Positions 60,128 to 64,000 of a stretch of 64,000 nucleotides of DNA are shown one piece after another. Origin of the DNA: Calothrix sp. FI2-JRJ7. GTDB lineage: Bacteria; Cyanobacteriota; Cyanobacteriia; Cyanobacteriales; Nostocaceae. The notes beneath the pieces are model-generated. The model had not been told where the DNA came from and made no database searches. It saw nothing but the letters and a program-made list of their open reading frames with translations. How positions within the stretch are numbered: position 1 is the first letter of the stretch; each line of letters opens with the position of its first letter. The translations under genes were made by a program, and so were the position numbers. Location: contig JAHHGX010000020.1 of NCBI GenBank assembly GCA_019359675.1, forward strand, positions 186,001 through 250,000. The letters run 5' to 3'.

Positions 60128-62152
60128 ATGCTGATTTGCCCTGAATGTAAATTTGAGAACCCCGATAAGAATAAGTTTTGTCAAAATTGTGGCACTTCCC
60201 TGACTGAACGCGCTTGTCCTGCTTGTGGCGCCGATGTGCCGAATAATGTTGAACAGTGTCAGCATTGTGGTAAGGATTCTGGGACGATTTGGTGGGGAAT
60301 TATTAAATTTAATGAAGATACTGTTACGAATGATTCTAATTCTAATGTAGAGGCGCCTCCAGTTGAAGAAAGTACTTTTATTCAACTAGATGTACCTACA
60401 CCCGTTTTGGAATTAGAACAGAAAAAAGTTATTTCTAAATTTGACATTGGTTGTTACTTAGATAAACAAGAACGCTATAAAGTACTTGAATGTAGCGAAA
60501 CCCAAGCAGGTCAGCAAGAGTTATTAGTCAGAGTTCTAGATTGTAAGCCGTATCAAATTACACCGATTACTGCTCAATTAGAACAAGGAGTATCATCTGT
60601 AATTGAGGCGCCTGGTATTCCCGATGTTGCAAAACCATATTTAGCTTTACACAAGCTGTGTAATTATGGAATACCTCCAATACACGATGCTTGGGTTTTG
60701 GAAAATATGGAGGTAGTGCTGCTTCTTGACCGTTCAAATTACTCATATTTACTTGAGTTATGGCTTGAAGACGAAATGTCATCGCTACAAGTAGTGCATT
60801 ACTTCCACCGCATGACTCAACTTTGGCAAATGCTCGAACCGTTTAACTGTCGTCAAAGTTTATTAGAGTTAGGAAATTTACGTTTAGATGAAGACCAAGA
60901 GTTAGTGCTACAAAGACTTTATACTGAATCGAGTCCAGGCGCCAACGTTGATTTTGAAGCTTTTGAACCATCAGAAACATTAAGTATAAAAGCACTAGCG
61001 AATATTTGGCACACTTTATTCAAACAGTCGCAACGTACACAGTTTGGTCCGTTGATGCAGTTATTGGGAGACTTGGATGTTGGGAGTGTGGAGACGTTAG
61101 AGCAACTGCAAGCAAGGTTACGCAAAATTGCCTCAGAACTTGAGCCAACTCCAACTATAGAAGAAAATAATCATGATACTAAGGATATTCATGATAATTA
61201 CGAAGCAGAAGATGTGACGGTTACGATGGCAGCGGCGCCAAATACTGCGGCACCTACTGTTCTACAATTTGGAGAAGCAGGGGAGAATGAAACAAAAAGC
61301 GATGATATGCCTACAATCGTTCTTCCAATGCACCTAAACAGTCTCGATAATGCAGGACTTACCGATGTTGGTCGTCAACGCGACCATAACGAAGACTATT
61401 TTGGTATTGAGACAAGAATTAATAGAGTTGAATTTCCAAAAGCGCAAGCAATTGCAGCACGCGGACTATATATATTATGTGATGGGATGGGTGGACATGC
61501 TAGTGGCGAAGTTGCTAGCGAGTTAGCTGTCACCACACTCCAGAAGTATTTTAACTCGAATTGGAATTTTAATCATTTACCAAGTTTAGAAATCATCAAG
61601 GAAGGAGTACGTCAGGCAAATAAGGCTATATATGACCTCAACCAAAAAGATGCTCGTTCGGGTGTTGGCAGAATGGGGACTACATTAGTCATGCTTTTGA
61701 TACAAGATACACATGTTGCTGTTGCCCATGTTGGTGATAGTCGCATGTACTGTTTAACTCGCAGGGGACTTGAGCAGGTTACTATTGACCACGAAGTTGG
61801 ACAACGGGAAATAATGCGTGGTGTAGAACCGAGTATCGCATATGGGCGCCCGGATGCGTATCAACTAACACAAGCATTGGGACCACGAGATGAAAATTTA
61901 ATTGACCCAGACGTGCATTTTTTCCAAATAAATGAAGATAGTTTATTTATTCTTGCCTCAGACGGGTTAACAGATAATAATTTACTCGAAACAAATTGGC
62001 AAACGCATCTCAAACCTCTACTGAGTTCTAATGCTAACTTAGATAAAGGCACGCGCGAGCTAATTGACTTAGCCAATAAGTGCAACGGTCATGATAACAT
62101 CACTGCTGTGCTTGTACGAGCCAAAGTACGTCCAAATCCAGGGGCTGGTTAA
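60128..62152 (+). CDS. Zinc-ribbon PP2C-type Ser/Thr phosphatase
   Basis: 674 residues. Residues 4-53 carry two zinc ribbons ('CPECKFENPDKNKFCQNCG', 'CPACGADVPNNVEQCQHCG'). A middle region to about 400 is unassigned. The PP2C domain spans about 415-668: 'TDVGRQRDHNEDYFG', 'ILCDGMGGHASGEVAS', 'GMGTTLVMLLI'-like 'RMGTTLVMLL', 'HVGDSRMYCL', 'LILASDGLTDN'-like and the final 'GHDNITAVLV', with metal-binding Asp residues. It should dephosphorylate Ser/Thr proteins. 46 bp before the FHA-kinase gene, likely one operon. Confidence 0.92.
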   Translation: MLICPECKFENPDKNKFCQNCGTSLTERACPACGADVPNNVEQCQHCGKDSGTIWWGIIKFNEDTVTNDSNSNVEAPPVEESTFIQLDVPTPVLELEQKKVISKFDIGCYLDKQERYKVLECSETQAGQQELLVRVLDCKPYQITPITAQLEQGVSSVIEAPGIPDVAKPYLALHKLCNYGIPPIHDAWVLENMEVVLLLDRSNYSYLLELWLEDEMSSLQVVHYFHRMTQLWQMLEPFNCRQSLLELGNLRLDEDQELVLQRLYTESSPGANVDFEAFEPSETLSIKALANIWHTLFKQSQRTQFGPLMQLLGDLDVGSVETLEQLQARLRKIASELEPTPTIEENNHDTKDIHDNYEAEDVTVTMAAAPNTAAPTVLQFGEAGENETKSDDMPTIVLPMHLNSLDNAGLTDVGRQRDHNEDYFGIETRINRVEFPKAQAIAARGLYILCDGMGGHASGEVASELAVTTLQKYFNSNWNFNHLPSLEIIKEGVRQANKAIYDLNQKDARSGVGRMGTTLVMLLIQDTHVAVAHVGDSRMYCLTRRGLEQVTIDHEVGQREIMRGVEPSIAYGRPDAYQLTQALGPRDENLIDPDVHFFQINEDSLFILASDGLTDNNLLETNWQTHLKPLLSSNANLDKGTRELIDLANKCNGHDNITAVLVRAKVRPNPGAG

Positions 62153-62198
62153 TACATATTAACTGTCCACTACTACTAAATTTTATAATTTCAATAAT

Positions 62199-63410
62199 GT
62201 GGTTACGCTCACCTTACTAGAACCGCGACAAAAAAAACCACTTCACCAGTGGAATTTTAGCGATGAACCCTTAATACGGATTGGTCGCGCGTCAGATAAT
62301 CATATAGTTATTTCAGATGATTTGGTATCTCGCTATCATTTGGAACTTCGACGAGTTGATACAGGTGGGTTAGATGGTTCTTGGCATCTAGTCAATAAAG
62401 GAATAAATGGCACTTTTGTGGATGGTGTTTTAGTACCTCAGGCGCCGATACCCAATAACTGCCTATTACAATTAGCAAACGGTGGTCCTTTATTGAGGTT
62501 TCAAATCGAGCAAAAAGTCGAGCAACCAGCAGTAAAGCCTAAAATTACTCTACCTACCTGTAACCACGAAGGCAATAACCCCAATAATTTATTTTGTATA
62601 CATTGTGGTCAACCCATCAAAGTTCTACAAACAGTACGTAATTACCAAATACTGCGAACTTTAGGACAAGGAGGTATGGGGACTACCTTCTTGGCATGGG
62701 ACTCTGTGGGTCAAACAGGGCGCCCGCAACTGTTAGTATTAAAACAAATGAATGCCGATATGGCACGAATAGCGAAAGCGCAGGAATTATTCGAGCGTGA
62801 AGCAAATACGTTAAAATCGCTATCGCATCCAGGAATACCGAAATATTATGACTTTTTTGTCGAGGAAGGGAAAAAATATCTAGCAATGGAGCTAGTCCAC
62901 GGGGAAGATTTGGAGAAATTGGTTTTTTTAAAAGGGCCAGTTACACCAAACCAAGCAATATTTTGGATGATTCAAACCTGTGATGTACTAGACTACTTAC
63001 ATTCCCAGGAGCCACCATTAATACATCGCGATATCAAACCAGCGAATTTAATGATGCGCTCGTCGCATAATAATATAGTAGTACTGGATTTTGGCGCCGT
63101 CAAAGAAAGTTCAACGGCGCCGGGAACCCGTATAGGTGCAGAAGGATATTGTGCCCCAGAACAGGAGAGGGGGCAACCGTTAACGCAATCAGATTTATAC
63201 GCCATAGGACCTACCCTGATATTCTTGCTATCAGGTGAAAGCCCATTCAAATATTACCGCCAGCGTGGGCGCCAGTTTCGGTTTGAAATAGGAAATATTC
63301 CAACAATTACCCCTAAATTGCGAGAAGTCATCGACCGTTTGACGGAACCATTGCCACGCGATAGATATCAAAACGCTCTAGAGGTAATTGCTGCGCTGAA
63401 AGAATTGTAA
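62199..63410 (+). CDS. FHA-zinc-ribbon Ser/Thr protein kinase
   Basis: 403 residues from a GTG. FHA domain about 20-105 ('LIRIGRASDN', 'SRYHLEL', 'NGTFVDG'), zinc ribbon C121-x(11)-C133-x-x-C136 region ('NLFCIHCGQPI'), kinase about 149-400: glycine loop 155-163 (LGQGGMGTT), K182, E201, HRD 276-278, DFG 297-299, 'APEQERG' activation segment. FHA binds phospho-Thr, so it may be self-regulated or bind a phosphorylated partner. Downstream of the PP2C gene, forming a likely writer-eraser pair. Confidence 0.93.
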   Translation: MVTLTLLEPRQKKPLHQWNFSDEPLIRIGRASDNHIVISDDLVSRYHLELRRVDTGGLDGSWHLVNKGINGTFVDGVLVPQAPIPNNCLLQLANGGPLLRFQIEQKVEQPAVKPKITLPTCNHEGNNPNNLFCIHCGQPIKVLQTVRNYQILRTLGQGGMGTTFLAWDSVGQTGRPQLLVLKQMNADMARIAKAQELFEREANTLKSLSHPGIPKYYDFFVEEGKKYLAMELVHGEDLEKLVFLKGPVTPNQAIFWMIQTCDVLDYLHSQEPPLIHRDIKPANLMMRSSHNNIVVLDFGAVKESSTAPGTRIGAEGYCAPEQERGQPLTQSDLYAIGPTLIFLLSGESPFKYYRQRGRQFRFEIGNIPTITPKLREVIDRLTEPLPRDRYQNALEVIAALKEL

Positions 63411-63421
63411 AATTCGACCCC

Positions 63422-63449
63422 GTAGAGACGCCATTAATCGCGTCTCTAC
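63422..63449. repeat. Family A palindrome between convergent genes
   Basis: GTAGAGACGCCATT followed by AATCGCGTCTCTAC. One stem mismatch. Between the kinase stop (63410) and the stop of 63462-63683. Confidence 0.75.
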
Positions 63450-63461
63450 ATTAGTGGGTCA

Positions 63462-63683
63462 TTATTCTTCTTCGTCCCATGTTTCCACGGATAATAATTC
63501 GCCAAGAGGGTCTTGCATAGTAAATCCAAAATCTAGCAGTTCCTGTTTCCAGTGCTGCCAGTCATTGCCAAAAAGTAGAGCAATCTTCCAAATGCTGTCT
63601 GTTGGTTTGACAATATTAGAATCTACAAGTGATTGCACATTACGCTGCAATTTCACCATTGGGTGAAGTACTTGTTGAGCCAT
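63462..63683 (-). CDS. DUF4327-like cyanobacterial protein
   Basis: 73 residues. 'MVKLQRNVQSLVDSNIVKPTDSIWKIALLF' and 'WKQELLDFGFTMQDPLGELLSVETWDEE' fit the outline of the DUF4327 family of short cyanobacterial proteins (helix, V-x-x-x-x-x-I, then a D-x-x-x-D-x-x-x-x-L-L-x-x-E-x-W end). No known function. Converges with the FHA kinase gene. Family assignment by eye. Confidence 0.65.
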   Translation of the reverse strand: MAQQVLHPMVKLQRNVQSLVDSNIVKPTDSIWKIALLFGNDWQHWKQELLDFGFTMQDPLGELLSVETWDEEE

Positions 63684-64000
63684 AACCTCAATTTAATTTT
63701 GATTTGATTAGAATAAAAACTTGGTCAAAACTGCTTTCCATTTATTTTGGAAACCTTGCCTATACGTAGAGTGATATTACCTTTGGCAAAGTCAGTCTTA
63801 TCTACTTAACTATATCACAACAAACCCAATGTTGTGAGCATCGGATTCTGGTTTTGTACGGTAATTACCACAAAGTGCATATAGTACTGAGTTACGACGT
63901 TAAATTTGGGCAGAATAAATCATCCTACAAGGACTTGCAGATATTACACGGTTTATAAAAATCCGGATAATTGAGCAAAGATTACAATATTACTATTAAT
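63684..64000. other. Intergenic region to the window edge
   Basis: No gene seen in 317 bp. It holds the promoter of 63462-63683 and, at 63962-63967, a TCCGGA hexamer close to the right edge whose context is cut. Confidence 0.4.

Noticed and set aside
63962-63967. TCCGGA near the right edge as a heterocyst-type promoter
   Set aside because: A single palindromic hexamer is expected about nine times by chance in 64 kb, and the +36 region lies at the edge.

Overview
The window looks like chromosomal DNA from a filamentous, heterocyst-forming cyanobacterium (Nostocales type). The evidence is a HetF-like CHAT protease gene with a tandem array of NsiR1-like small RNAs directly upstream. Supporting evidence is a cyanobacterial PII protein (glnB), Ycf66, MurT/GatD, a subtilase, a PAS histidine kinase, zinc-ribbon Ser/Thr kinases with a PP2C phosphatase, and many small conserved cyanobacterial genes. 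The DNA is AT-rich (about 40% GC by eye), with large intergenic spaces full of dispersed palindromic repeats. The usual cyanobacterial HIP1 octamer GCGATCGC was not found. Instead GGCGCC occurs about 115 times by hand count, and GATC is very rare (about 15).

Layout. 1-7.8 kb is an accessory island: four toxin-antitoxin loci (one cut by the window edge, one an orphan antitoxin-like gene beside a toxin remnant), a 1050-residue protein with a PD-(D/E)XK-like nuclease signature, an HNH nuclease and gene fragments. 8-13.3 kb holds unknown genes, an aspartyl-protease-like protein, a DUF900-type membrane hydrolase and a nuclease-like protein. 13.6-24.2 kb is mostly housekeeping: ycf66, gnd, a Ser/Thr kinase, a thylakoid thioredoxin-like protein, murT and gatD separated by an opposing gene, a Spy/CpxP-like protein and a SanA/YdcF protein. 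24.2-28.4 kb is the hetF-NsiR1 locus: eight repeat units, each with a TCCGGA-type element and its own terminator.

28.5-36.4 kb carries a thioredoxin-like gene, a subtilase, thiD, glnB, rdgB and a phosphohexomutase. 36.6-38.8 kb is a second patch of toxin-antitoxin genes and broken genes. 38.8-42.8 kb holds a chromosomal ParM-like actin with a possible ParR-like partner, a DedA protein and a Gfo/Idh/MocA oxidoreductase. 43-47 kb has a CorC/HlyC-type membrane protein, a tRNA-CAU and pyrE. 47-52.3 kb has an Uma2 nuclease and a divergent pair: a TerB-dynamin GTPase and a membrane/coiled-coil protein ending in an acyl carrier protein domain. 52.4-55.5 kb has two MazF systems around thiC, which has a TPP riboswitch. 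55.5-63.7 kb is signalling: a DnaJ-TPR-WD40 fusion, a pseudouridine synthase, a PAS histidine kinase, a zinc-ribbon PP2C phosphatase followed by an FHA-zinc-ribbon kinase, and a DUF4327-like gene.

How it fits together. glnB (nitrogen sensing) and hetF with NsiR1 (heterocyst development) link the window to nitrogen-step-down biology. thiC and thiD are two steps of thiamin pyrimidine synthesis. murT and gatD amidate lipid II. The PP2C and FHA kinase form a likely phosphorylation pair. The strongest candidates for little-described biology are the dynamin/ACP-fusion pair, the CSD-repeat-nuclease-zinc protein near the left edge, and the genome-wide replacement of HIP1 by GGCGCC with GATC avoidance.
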